Assembly (NCBI GenBank): GCA_003427395.1
Contig: BFEA01000752.1
Location: 179,534 to 226,152 of the forward strand
Reading direction: 5' to 3'
DNA from: Chara braunii
Taxonomy: Eukaryota; Streptophyta; Charophyceae; Charales; Characeae
DNA: 46,619 bases
Shown here: piece after piece, positions 33,029 to 44,276 of the stretch
Position numbering within the stretch: the first letter of the stretch is position 1
Layout: the number at the start of each line of letters is the position of its first letter
Translations under genes and position numbers: made by a program
The notes under the pieces: model-generated
Database searches by the model: none
What the model was told of the DNA's origin: nothing
What the model saw: the letters and a program-made list of their open reading frames with translations, nothing else

Positions 33029-35203
33029 CTACTGGTTGCTCCCTTTTGCCCCCTTATAATCAGGGCAATAGGGGACAATGTGGTTGGGGTCCCCACATTT
33101 GAGGCATTGATCTGCCTTCTTTCTTTCGGCCCAAACTTTCTCTGTGATTCCCAATTTTTTCCAAGGCTCTCCTTCCGGCAAGCCTGGATGAGGTGGGTAT
33201 GGCTTATCCCACTTGTTGTACCATGAGTCTCTTCCTCTACCCCAGGTGGAGTAAGAACCACGGCCACCGTACGAGGGACCATTTCCCCTTCCTCCCACGT
33301 AGTGGCTTCCTTCACCACCACCCCTCTGGGTGCCGAATCCTCGTCCACCACGGTCGCGACCTCTTCCTCGGCCACGCCCTTTTCCTCGGCCACGCCCTCT
33401 TCCTTGACGCCCTCCCCCGCGGGCTGCAACAGCCGCGTAACTCCCCTCCTGAGCTACCGGTCTGTTGGGTTCATCGACACCATAGTCTATTTAGTCCCAA
33501 GAAAGTGATTCGACACCTCCTTTTTCAAAGGTCAGAAGGAGGTTGTCTTTCCCAGGTATTGATCTTGAGATGGTGCGGTTTTGCCATCTTTTGGCCGCTT
33601 GCAGATCTTTCCAATAGTGGCAATAGTTGGCTTCAGCCAGAAATCCTGCATGGTCTAATGCAATCTTACTAAATTTTTCATAGGTCATCCCCTCCTCTTT
33701 AGTGCGGGGATATAATTGAGTTAGGACGGGATCAGGTAAGGCGCGAGCAAAACTATTCAAAATCTGAGTCGGGGTTAATCCATGTTCGGTGCACTGCAAC
33801 AACTCATCCATGGTAGCTTTTAGTGCCGACGTGCTTTTCCACTTCCTGTCAGGAAGGTTCAAGCTTAACATTTCTGTTCTTCGGGCGAGATTCTTATCTT
33901 CGAGGCTCTCCCTGACGGCTTTGAGAAAGTCTTCAATACGGGTTTGCTGGGAAAACTCTACCATTGAACTACATCTTGCTTCTTTTTGTAACGAGATTGC
34001 AAAACTCATTGCGTCATCGTCCATGCACGAAGTGGCCATCAACACCCTATCCCAATAAGGAATCCATTGTCCGTAGACATAGGACTCTACAGCCGCCATC
34101 CAATGCAACACGCTTTCTTCCTTTTTGCCGGTGTATGTCCATGAAATTTTAACTTTAATTTTGTTGCTGGTCCCAGCTCCTTCTTCTCGCTGTCTTTCCT
34201 TTCCTTTCTTATCTCCGTCGCCTCCATCCCCGTCTCCGTCACCACCCCCTCCTCCGCCGCTGCCCTGCACTATTCTCTCAATCACGGCTGGAGTGAAGGT
34301 TTGAGTGAGATGATCATCCAGTTTGTTGATATAGGACTGAATGTGCAGATCTACGTCCTTGGCGGACTTCTGCAAAAAAGTGTTCCATACATTTTCAAAT
34401 TCCAGTTGATTCGTTTCAACTTTCTGCAAGGTCCTATTGATTGCAACAACTTCCTGTTTTGTATGGAGAACTGTTTCAGTTAGGAGGGCGAGTTTTTCTT
34501 CAGTAGCCGCTTGCTTTTCCTTTTGTGCCTGCAGCTCGTTGTGTAACCTCGCCCCCTCTGCTTGCAACTTCTTTCTATCATCAAGCTCTTTGCGCTTTGT
34601 CGCTAGCATCTTGCTATGTAGTTCAGTGCGTTTTTCTTCCAGCACCAGTTCACTCTCCCTTTGATCTTTTACTTGTGCTAGCCTTGCTATGAAGGTGTCT
34701 CGTTCTTCTTCTGTCTCTTCTAACTTGTCACTAGAATAAGAATACTGGTTACACCAGTCCAATGGCTTGACAAANACTTCCCCCCGAATCTCACTTGTCT
34801 CGCCACTTTTTGCACGCCGCCTGATAAGTCTTTTTCCCCCTTCCTCCGAGGCTTCTTCTTCTTCCTCAACAGTCTGCAACTTATCCTTTATTTCTTGTTC
34901 TCACTTTTCCTTTAACTTCCTCTTCATTTCCTCTTCTTCTAACTGGGTTTTTTTCTTTAACTCTTCTTCTTTCTTCTTCTTTCTTTCTTCNCTTTCTTTC
35001 TTCTTTTCTGCCTGCCGGCGGTCAATCTCTGCCTGCTCAGCAGGTGTGGGCCCTGGCTTCACTGCTCCTAATCGCATCATCATGCGGGACGTGAACACGC
35101 GTCCGAACCCCAGTGGGAATATAAACCTGAACAGTGGCCCCAATAAAACGGAAAGGGCCAACAGGCCCTGGATGGGATAGTCATCCATGATGACTACCGA
35201 CAC
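33029..35203 (-). pseudogene. gag: Element B gag with coiled coil, RGG-rich tail and zinc knuckle
   Basis: One frame of about 725 codons, broken by TGA at 34901-34903 and TAA at 33491-33493, with Ns at 34775 and 34991. N-terminus: a hydrophobic stretch (GLLALSVLLGPLFRFIFPLG). Then a Lys/Glu-rich coiled coil (about 35050-34880) and a second one (34720-34440). A Gly/Asp linker follows at about 34260-34210. The gag core is WMAAVESYVYGQWIPYWDRV to about 33640. An Arg-Gly-rich region (GRGRGRGKGRGRGRGRDRGG) lies at 33410-33340. The zinc knuckle CLKCGDPNHIVPYC, spaced C-X2-C-X4-H-X4-C, is at about 33105-33065. The stop is at 33029. The start at 35203 is the first ATG; the ATG five codons later is equally possible. 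Confidence 0.88.
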
Positions 35204-36087
35204 AGGAAACCCTCCGCCGGGTCACCAAGGTACTATCCCACTTACGGACTTGGTCTTGACTTGCGGTAATGGAGTAGTATACTTTCCTCTTTTTTTTTTT
35301 TTTTTTTTTTATGTGTTGTCTGGCCTCCTGGATCGAACTTTCAGTACTGTGTTTCTATTGTCTTGCTTTCTCTCTTGATATAGACTCTTTTTTTTTCTTT
35401 CTCTTACTAACTTGCTGGGTGTCTGATGCAGGTATGGAGTACAGCGTAGATTCAGATGGTTCACTTATCCAACCAGGCAGGAATACTTCGTTCCCCCTTT
35501 TCTTTCTTTCGGGCTTAACAGGCCCTGTAGATGCTCAATATCATCTTTATGCTGCCTGGTACATGCTATCTGACGTGGCATATAGCCACTTCCCACATCA
35601 ATCCTTGGTTCTTGATGATGATATCCAGCCTGCCTATCAAGAGGGATAGGAGAGAAACCTACTCCTATTCGCAGAACACTGGGCCACCTACTCTAGTGTG
35701 ACCAGTCCCTGACACATCACACTTGGGTCATCAGACTCTGACGGCTCAGACCTGACAGCTAGGACAACCCAAATCCAGACTTCGACTCCTGACCAGATCA
35801 GCCAGCAACAGTCACCTTCAGAGAGTCAGAGAGAGAGAAGGTAGGGGACACACACATGCATGCAGGTTCAGGGAAAGGAGGTGCTTCTCTTTTCTTGAAG
35901 ATACCGCCGATGAAGATTCTCCACAACGCTCCGCACGCTCCAGGTAAGTAGATTTCGCCACTTCTTCTTCGGCCAGTTTCCCCCACTATCGCACACTTCT
36001 TCTCCTCCTCCCTCCTTCACTATCCTCCATCATCACTTCTTCTCGCCGGCCTTGATCAGGCCAGCGCTATGTGTGTAGCGAGCATCT
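35204..36087 (-). other. Leader of element B
   Basis: About 880 bp between the primer site and gag, without a supported gene. A long T run on the plus strand is at about 35288-35310. Other low-complexity T/C stretches lie near 35385-35405. Confidence 0.6.
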
Positions 36088-36099
36088 GCTCTGATACCA
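36088..36099 (-). promoter_or_regulatory. Primer binding site of element B, initiator tRNA-Met
   Basis: On the minus strand TGGTATCAGAGC follows the 5' LTR after six bases. This is the standard complement of the 3' end of plant initiator tRNA-Met, used by many Ty1/copia and Ty3/gypsy elements. Confidence 0.93.
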
Positions 36100-36105
36100 A
36101 ATTTT

Positions 36106-37330
36106 TGCATGGGTCCTGGGGACCATCTCACGCAGATGTGTACATGTCATGCATCATCTTCACACGCAGTGATCAATAGTCTCAACCATAGACAAAGGTA
36201 GAGAAGAAAAGAACCGAGTCTCACAGCTTATATTATCATAAATATGATTACAAAGTGCTTCAAAGTTCCCCGGAGTCTAGCGCTCATCAGCGCAACACAA
36301 ATCTCTGCTCAACTCATCAATATGCCTTCCAAGGCATCAGCGCTACCTCTGCAGATTGTCTCCTAGTCATCAATATGGTCACGACTCATCAGCGCCAACT
36401 CTGCAGTTCACAACCAACTCAGATAAGTGTCTCCCATAGCCAAACCTTGAATGAACACTCTTCGTCTCAATCTCTTCCNAGTTCACAACCAACTCAGATA
36501 AGTGTCTCCCATAGCCAAACCTTGAATGAACACTCTTCGTCTCAATCTCTTCCTCCTACGATGCATGCACACACTGTTCTCTCAAGGATCTACTCTGGAT
36601 ACTACTCATAGCTAAGTACTAACCCTTCTACTGTACTTACTAACTCGCTGGGCAGCATGGCTGCATCCCTTCCAGCACACAGTCTTCTTCTTCCCTCTTA
36701 GCGCATCTTCCTTCCCCTAGCGCTACTCTACTGACTAACGCACAAGTGCACCAGCACTTACACGCATTGAAACCAGTGGAGATCTGGCGAGGAATGAGGC
36801 TCGCAGCTTTCTTTATAGTGCTGGCCACTCCTCGCTGGGTCTGCATTGGCTCAATTCAGCCTGTCCTTTGTTCCAGACCCTGCATTGCATGTATCCCAGT
36901 GTAGTCCCAATGAGGTTCGACTGCTGCTGAGGCCTCTCGGCCTAGATTTGGATTTCAAAGTCTGGATCTGGACTGACCCCTTGACTTAGACCAAAATTGG
37001 GACTGTGCCTATTGACTTTACTTTCGGACAGGCACAACTCTAAACGAACAGACACATTCCTTTGCACGAATAGGTACACTGTCTGCACGTACAAACACAC
37101 TCTTACCCGAGCAGACATGACATACACAACTCCTGGTGAACAGGTAAGTCCTTTGACAATGTCATTTGCCTTAGATTTAGATGTGTCTGTTGATAGAGAA
37201 CTTGACCTTTGACCTGCTTTCACGTTTTTGAGCCCTGGCGAGATACCTCTTCACAATGCTTTACTTTTTCAAGGCCTGTGCTGCTTTATTTTTACAAGGC
37301 CTGAGGCCTATATCGGGTAAAGGCCCTTTT
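36106..37330 (-). mobile_element. 5' LTR of element B
   Basis: 1225 bp matching 28226-29375. The 75-bp excess equals one N at 36479 plus an exact 74-bp repeat of the sequence before it, which looks like a gap-closing error. Without it both LTRs are 1150 bp. It ends next to the AATAC target duplication. Confidence 0.93.
36405..36553. repeat. 74-bp direct duplication around a single N
   Basis: The 74 bases starting AGTTCACAACCAACTCAGAT occur immediately before and after the N at 36479. The left LTR of the same element has one copy. Confidence 0.88.
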
Positions 37331-37873
37331 AATACACATGAACTTGACAATGAGAAGATTGAACTAATGAGAGGCACATGTACATGGAGGAAAGGTCAAC
37401 TAAGTATGAACCGGAACACGACAATACACATGAACTTGACAATGAGAAAATTGAACTAGTGAGAGGAACATGCACATGGAGGAAAGATCGACTAAGTATG
37501 AACCGGAACACTACTACACACATGAACTTGACAATGAGAAGATTGAACTAGTGAAAGGCACATGCACATGGAGGAAAGATCAACTAAGTATGAACCGGAA
37601 CACTACAATACACATGAACTTGACAATGAGAAGATTGAACTAGTGAAAGGCACATGCACATGGAGGAAAGATCAACTAAGTATGAACGGGAACACTACAA
37701 TACACATGAACTTGACAATGAGAAGATTGAACTAGTGAGAGGCACATGCACATGGAGGAAAGATCAACTAAGTATGAATAGGAACACTACAATACACTTG
37801 AACTTGACAATTGGAAGATTGAACTAATGAGAGGCACATGCACATGGAGGAAACGTCAACTAAATATGAACCG
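37331..37873. repeat. Satellite array I, continuation right of element B
   Basis: About six 92-bp monomers continue the array interrupted at 28225. The first begins with the second AATAC copy. The array ends at the junction with array II, as at 1229. Confidence 0.95.
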
Positions 37874-38440
37874 GAATGTCAATATGTGAGAGTTGGGCCA
37901 TGTTTTGAGTGAGACTTCCTCAAACACATGCTCATGGCTCATGAATGCAACCAAGTTTGAAACGGAATGTCATCATGTGAGAGTTGAGCCCTGCATGTGA
38001 GTGAGACTTGCTCAAACACATGCTCATGGCTCATGAATGCAACCAAGTTTTAAACAGAATGTCATCATGTGAGAGTTGAGCCATGCATGTGAGTGACACT
38101 TGCTCAAACACATGCTCATGGCTCATGAATGCAACCATGTTTGAAACGGAATGTCATCATGTGAAAGTTGAGCCATGCATGTGAGCGATATTTGCTCAAA
38201 CACATGCTCACGGCTCATGAATGCAACCAAGTTTGAAACGGAATGTCATCATGTGAAAGTTGAGTCATGCATGTGAGTGAGACTTGCTCAAACACATGCT
38301 CATGGGTCATGAATGCAACCAAGTTTGAAACAGAATGTCATCATGTGAGAGTTGAGCTATGCATGTGAGTGAGACTTGCTCAAACATATGCTCATGGCTC
38401 ATGAATGCAACCAAGTTTGAAACGAAATGTCATCATGTAC
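37874..38440. repeat. Satellite array II in the 5' LTR, six copies
   Basis: GAATGTCATCATGTGAGAG-type starts recur about every 92 bp from 37874 to 38424. The left LTR has only three copies, so the copy number changed since the LTRs were identical. Confidence 0.93.
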
Positions 38441-40026
38441 TAGGTGAGTGGTAAGCACAAGGTAAGCTATTCCAAAACACAAGTCTTAAGCACGAGATCA
38501 TTCATGGAAAATTTGGAGCATCTGCTACTAGCATGTGAGTGAAAAGCAAGAGTTACACTTAGACTAAATCACAAGATTTGAGCAAGAGATCATTCATGGA
38601 AGAATCGGAGCATCTCCTATTAGGATGTGAGTGAGATGGAAGATCTGCACTAGACCAAATCACAAGTATTAAGCATGAGATCATCCATGGAAGAATCGGA
38701 GCATCTCGCACTAGCATGTGAGTGAAAAGCAAGAGTTACACTATACTAAATCATAATTATTGAGCATGAGATCATCCATGGAAGAATCGGAGCATCTCCT
38801 ACTAGCATGTGAGTGAAAAGCAAGAGTTACACTAAGACTAAATCACAAGAATTGAACATGAGATTATCCACGGAAGAATCGGAGCATCTCCTTCTAGCAT
38901 GTGAGTGAAAAGCAAGATCTACACTAGACCAAATCACAAGTATTGAGCATGAGATCATTCATGGAAGAATCAGAGCATCTCCTACTAGCATGTGAGTGAA
39001 AAAGCAAGAGTTACACTTAGACTAATCACAAGATTTGAGCAAGAGATCATCCATGGACGAATCGGAGCATATCCTAATAGCATGTGAGTGAAAAGCAAGA
39101 GTTACACTGGACTAAATCACAAGATTTGAGCGAGAGATCATCCATAGAAGAATCGGAGCATCATCTACTAGCATGTGAGTGAAAAGCAAGATCTACACTA
39201 GACCAAATCACAAGTATTAAGCATGAGATCATCCATGGAAGAATCAGAGCATCTCTCATTAGCATGTGAGTGAAAAGCAAGAGTTCCACTAGACTAAATC
39301 ACAAGAATTGAACATGAGATGATCCGTGGAAGAATCAGAGCATCTCCTACTAGCATGTGAGTGTAAAGCAAGATCTACACTAGATCAAATCACAAGTATT
39401 GAGCATGAGATCATCCATGGAAGAATCGGAGCATCGCCTACTAGCATGTGAGTGAAAAACAAGAGTTACACTTAGACTAAATCACAAGATTTGAGCAAGA
39501 GATCATTCATGGAAGAATCGGAGCATCTCCTATTAGGATGTGAGTGAGATGAAAGATCTACACTAAGACCAAATCACAAGTATTGAGCATGAGATTATCC
39601 ATGGAAGACATTTCCTACTAGCATGTGAGTGAAAAGCAAGAGTTACATTAGACTAAATCACAAGATTTGAGCAAGAGATCATCCATGGAAGAATTGGAGC
39701 ATCTCCTACTAGCATGTGAGTGAAAAGCAAGATCTATACTAAGACCAAATCACAAGTATTGAGCATGAGATCATCCATGGAAAAATCGGAGCATCTCCTA
39801 CTAGCATATGAGTGAAAAGCAAGAGTTACACTAAGACTAAATCACAAGATTTGAGCAAGAGATAATTCATGGAAGAATCGGAGCATCTCCTACTAGCATG
39901 TGAGTGAAAAGCAAGATCTACACTAAAACAAATCACAAGTATTGAGCATGAGATCATCAATAGAAGAATTGGAGCATCATCTACTGGCATGCGAGTGAAA
40001 AGCAAGATCTAAACTAGACCAATAGG
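38441..40026. repeat. Satellite array III in the 5' LTR, about 17 copies
   Basis: The same 91-bp family as 1512-3172. Monomer classes run A B A A B A A B A B A B A B A B B. The first twelve agree with the other LTR, including TATTAAGCATG variants at positions 2 and 8 and AATTGAACATG variants at 4 and 9. It ends in CCAATAGG as in the other copy. Confidence 0.94.
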
Positions 40027-40094
40027 AAAGAAAAAAGGGAGAAGAAGAAGGAGAAGAGGAAGGAGAAGAAGATGGGATGGAGAAGAAGAAGAAG

Positions 40095-40141
<47 letters not shown>

Positions 40142-40144
40142 NAG

Positions 40145-40208
<64 letters not shown>

Positions 40209-40325
40209 TGAAGAAAGGAAGGAAGAAGGAGAAGAGTGAAGAGGAGAAGGAAGAAGAAGAAGAGGAAGAAAAAGAAGGAAAATAAGAAAAAGAAGAAGAA
40301 AAAGAAGAAGAAAAAGAAAATGGAG
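40027..40325. repeat. Polypurine microsatellite with a long A run and an N
   Basis: GAA/AAG triplets on both sides of about 115 nearly uninterrupted A residues (about 40092-40206) with an N at 40142. The equivalent tract in the other LTR has only a 12-base A run, so the length here is doubtful. Confidence 0.85.
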
Positions 40326-43300
40326 AAAAATCTCCTTCTTTCCACTCAACTTCTTGATGCCTTGGAGATGGTGCCTCAACCTTGATGAAGCTTCCTCCTT
40401 CTTGCACAACTACTCCCTTGGCTAAGACTTTCTTCTTTCGCAAGCCTCTCTCCTTCCTTTCTCTTTTTCTCCGAAGTTGCCACAAACTCCTACCACCATG
40501 GCTATGGAGTCCTCCCCTCTAGGAGGACTAATGAGACTGCCTCTAGCCTCTCTCTCTTCCTCACACCGTGGGGTTATGGCGGATCACCTCCCTAGTGCCA
40601 GCCTCATTACCACTAGCCTTCAGAGCTCCTCTCCCTAGCTCATGGCCTCCACCAAGCTCCCAAACTGGCATGGGTTCCCCTTTCCTCTCTCCATGTGAAA
40701 GAGTGCTCCTATGAGCTCACTTGGGCAGCATGGGCACTCCTCATGCAATTGTGAATGTGGCAGGCTGAATTCCCAGCTTATGTAGGCTGGAACAAGCAGT
40801 CCGGCCAGCCCATGGGCCTCCTCATATGCCTTGAGGTGAACCAAGGTACCCCCAAGGCAAAATTTCACGACTAGGCCCTTCAGGAGGTACCTGGGCCTCA
40901 TTTTGGCCAAGTACATGAAGTTTGAGTGGTTGGTACCAACTCGGATTGCCTCTTGGCCTCCTTCGGGCTCTTTTCCACTTCCAAAATGTTACCCCCTTGG
41001 GTCCTAATGCCCAAGGGGCAACTTTACTTGAGAGAAAACGACCTAGTGGACCTTTTTTTCGATTTTTTTAGTTTCTAACCCATTTTGGGTAGGCCGAGAT
41101 GTTTTCTCATGCAACGGTGCATTTTCAGCCTTGGATCTGGCTGAGATCCAAGGCCAACAATATTCTATGCTACCCCCAAGTAGCCCTTGCTTCAAATTTG
41201 AGCCCCTCAGTCCACTGACCCTCTTTTTGGTGCATCTGGCTCTCTTTTTGGGCGAAATGCACAGTTTCGTCTCTTTCCCTCTTTTGTTTCTTTCCATTTT
41301 GGGCTGCCACCTCATTCCGGAGCTAGCCATTTTGAGATGACCCACAAAAAACGGCTAGTTCCTCTCCTCCATAATATCGGATCTCAGATCCATGGTCCAA
41401 AAAGAAACCGGTCATTTTTTTTTTGCATTTTCTCTCATTTTTTTCTCTTTAATTCAGATTTTGTGGAGGCCATATTTCTGCAATCCGGATTGCCCTCCCT
41501 CATTCTAGGAGGGATGAGGTCACCGTTGGGACCTGCCAGTCCCAACTGTGCAGGCCCCAATAGGCCGGCACACTCTCCTCCACTCATTTCTCCCTTTTTG
41601 TCTCATTCTCCCCCCATTTTCTCTCATTTTTTTTTATTTGTTTTCTTTTATTTCATTTGTGTCAAGTGTCAAATAGTTGTGCACCCTCTTTCTCGACCTT
41701 GGCGCCTCATTCATGGTCGGATTCATGACCTTTACTTCACCGTTTTATCTCGGATTTCAACAATGGTACCCCCATGCTCCTAGGGGGCTCCATTTTGCCT
41801 CCGTTTGTCCACTTTTCAGGCCCTTTTGCTCCGATTTTCTGAGGACAACCTTTTTCTCATGTTGAGCCTCTTGAGGTTCTATTTTCTTATGAATAGCCAG
41901 TCCGAGATATCTCGAACTGCTGGGCAGCCCTCCCAACACCATTTTTTTATTCTCTTTTCTCTCATGACTCTCCCACTTGCACTAGCGGTGCTAATATTTT
42001 CCACCGTCCAAATCCTCGATCTCGACGGTACCGTTCGCTTGCGCAATTATTTATTGTGTTGTCCCAAGGTTCCCTTGGGACATCTCAAGTCTCCGTTATT
42101 TTCCTCCATACTAGTTTCGTTTTCTTGTCCCGCCGGTAGTCCCGTCGGCATGTGTCCCGTTTTTTCGACTTTTATTATTTGGGCTGACTTGGTCCCCGGC
42201 AATATCCCGGACGGTGTTCCATCTTTATTTTTGGACCCCCTTGCGCTTGGTGGTCCCAACATCTCTCCCTTAGGTGCCACATGTATGCCGATTTTTCTAG
42301 GTCGTGAGATCTCATCTCACGGTTGCCGTCTACCGTCTCCACTTGCCTCATGCTGAAATTACTCCTTTCTAGCCTTTCAGGCTTGCCATGGTTCATTTTC
42401 CCTTAACCTAGGCACCCCCATGCAGTCCGTTATTTCTTGGACTGGAGTCATTGTCATTTTCTTAGTCCCACAACCCCACAACTTGCCCCATGTTAAAAGA
42501 AAATGAAGCATTTGACTTCTAAGAACACCCGGGCTCAATATTGGCTCCGGATGCACCTAAAACATATGTTTTTTCTTTCCCATGCAGTCCATTGCAACTC
42601 GGACTGCAATAGGGATCAATTCCGTAGCCCCAATGCCCCACAACTAGCCCTTAATTGAAAGAAAAAAAAAACGGCCAACTTCCAAGTGCATCCGGACTCA
42701 ATTTTGGCCCCGGATGCACCTAGAACATGTGTTTCTTTTCCCCTATGTAATCCGTTTTATTTCGGTTGCATGGGGCTTTGATTTTCTTTGATTTTCTCTG
42801 CAAAATCATAAAAAATCAAAGTCCATTGCAACCGCCATATTCCAGAATGAATCTGGTCACGGATGTATCTCCCCAAGTGACCGTTTTTTACCGTTAAGAC
42901 TTTTTTCTCTTTTCTTTTCTTTTCTCTTTTCTTTTCTTTTATTTTTCCTTCTTTCTTGGACAGTAGGGACCTGCCAGTCCCTACTTGTGGCAGTCCCTAT
43001 TGACGGCCAACTCACTCACTCCCTCTCACTTTTTTTGTCTTATTCTCCCACATTTTTTTTTCTTTTTTTTCTTTTTTCCTAGCATGTCAAGCGTCAAGTG
43101 GCCGTTAAGGCCCTTTTTTAGCACCTTTCTCTTAGTTTTGGCCCTTCCTATGCCCAAGGTGCAGTCCGTTATATTTCGGACTGCAATAGTGGCCTTCCCA
43201 TGCCCATGAGAGCTTCTTTTTCCCTCTATTTTCCTCCCACGGTGGCCCTTTTTGCTCCGATTTTCTCCCGGAGGCCTATTTCTCTCATGGGGTCTCTTTT

Positions 43301-44235
43301 GACTCTATTTTCTTGAGGGAGGCTGATCCGAGATTTTTCGGATTGCTCCCATGCCTCCCACTTCAAGTTTCTTTACTTTTTCTTTTCCTTTTGGCCTTCC
43401 CGTTTGCTACCACTAGTGCTTGCACTAGTGGTGCTAATATTCTCGGCCGTCAAGATCGATCTTGACGGTGCACCTTGTCTTTATTAATTTTCCCTCATGA
43501 AGTGCCGCCATTTCCTCTTGAGACGTTCATGTGTCCCCGCCACTCGTCCCGTTGGTGGTCCCGGACACTCAGTCCCGCCGGCGGTCCCTGACACTTGGTC
43601 TCGCCAGTGGTCCCCGGTACTTAGCCCCGTCGGTGATCCCCGACACTTAGTCCCACCAGTGGTTCCCGACACATTTTGCCCCGGATGCCATTATTTTTAC
43701 TTAGTCCCACGTGGCCCCGGGTACCTTTCCCCAAGGTGTCCCACGTTCCTTGGGCGTTTTGCCGCCCCACGGTGACCCCTCTCCCTTGTCTTTCTTGCGC
43801 CTTGCTCGTGCCGGTTCCTTTGGTCGCAGTGCCTTCAACCCGAGGCTCCCGTAGGTAGCCCCCATGTTGGACCCTTATTCTCTAGCTTCCCATGGTCACC
43901 GGGGCCGTCCATCTCTCGACTTCCTCATTTTTTTGTCGCTGCCGTGCCGCGTTTGCTGGTTCAAGGGCCCCTTGACCTTAGTCTTGTTGAATTCCAACAG
44001 CCCTCCCGGCCTCATGCTATGTTCTATGTTCCCCTGTTCTTGTGCTTACTTGTTTGCCGTCGCTGGTTCTTTCCTCCTGTGGTTCTCACCCCAGGACATC
44101 ATTTCCTCCGATGGCCTAATCCTTTGTCTTTTCTCTATCTTACCTCCTCACTCCAGATTTTTTTTTCGTGCACAATTTGTCTATATTCAGTCTCTCGAGT
44201 GATGGGAAGTTATTTGGGACCCACCAGTCCCGACA
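40326..44235 (-). other. Non-arrayed part of the 5' LTR of element A
   Basis: Collinear with 3346-7239, including the hairpins (41898-41919, 42421-42446, about 42593-42608, 43160-43185) and the 26-bp minisatellite (about 43546-43676). No supported gene; a promoter for element A should lie here but I cannot point to it. The right end TGTCGGG (minus strand) abuts the LINE fragment. Confidence 0.7.
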
Positions 44236-44276
44236 CCAGTTCCTCTTTGTTGATTTTTGCACCCCGTACTTGGGCT

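Larger units (their letters stand above)
28226..37330 (-). mobile_element. Ty3/gypsy chromovirus B, nested in the 5' LTR of element A
   Basis: A complete but decayed LTR element of 9105 bp. It has LTRs at both ends, a 5-bp target duplication, a tRNA-iMet primer site, gag, protease, RT, RNase H, integrase and chromodomain, all on the minus strand. The chromodomain after integrase places it among the chromoviruses. In about 205 bases compared, the LTRs differ at about 8 positions, fewer than the LTRs of element A, so B is younger. Six single Ns lie in its interior and one in its right LTR. Confidence 0.95.
1..44235 (-). mobile_element. Giant Ty3/gypsy LTR retrotransposon A, 3' LTR cut by the window edge
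   Basis: Two direct copies of one long composite sequence flank a 16 kb internal region carrying gag and pol on the minus strand. The copies are 1-7239 (incomplete) and 23509-44235 (holding a 9.1 kb nested element). Read on the minus strand, the LTR starts TGTCGGG at 44235 and 7239 and ends GTCA at 23509, so it has TG...CA termini. A TGG-beginning candidate primer site follows the 5' LTR after 2 nt. A purine-rich tract directly precedes the 3' LTR. Gene order ORFs-gag-pol matches that polarity. The LTR is 20727 bp minus the 9105-bp insert and 5-bp duplication, about 11617 bp, far above usual LTR lengths. The left target duplication is outside the window. A segmental duplication is the alternative, but the boundary signals argue against it. 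Confidence 0.8.
23509..44235 (-). mobile_element. 5' LTR of element A, interrupted by element B
   Basis: On the minus strand it begins TGTCGGG at 44235 and ends GTCA at 23509. Order along the strand: 3.9 kb mostly unique part, pyrimidine microsatellite, array III, array II, array I. The array I part holds nested element B (28226-37330) and a SINE-like insert. The intrinsic length is about 11.6 kb. The right boundary lies inside a LINE remnant. Confidence 0.78.
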
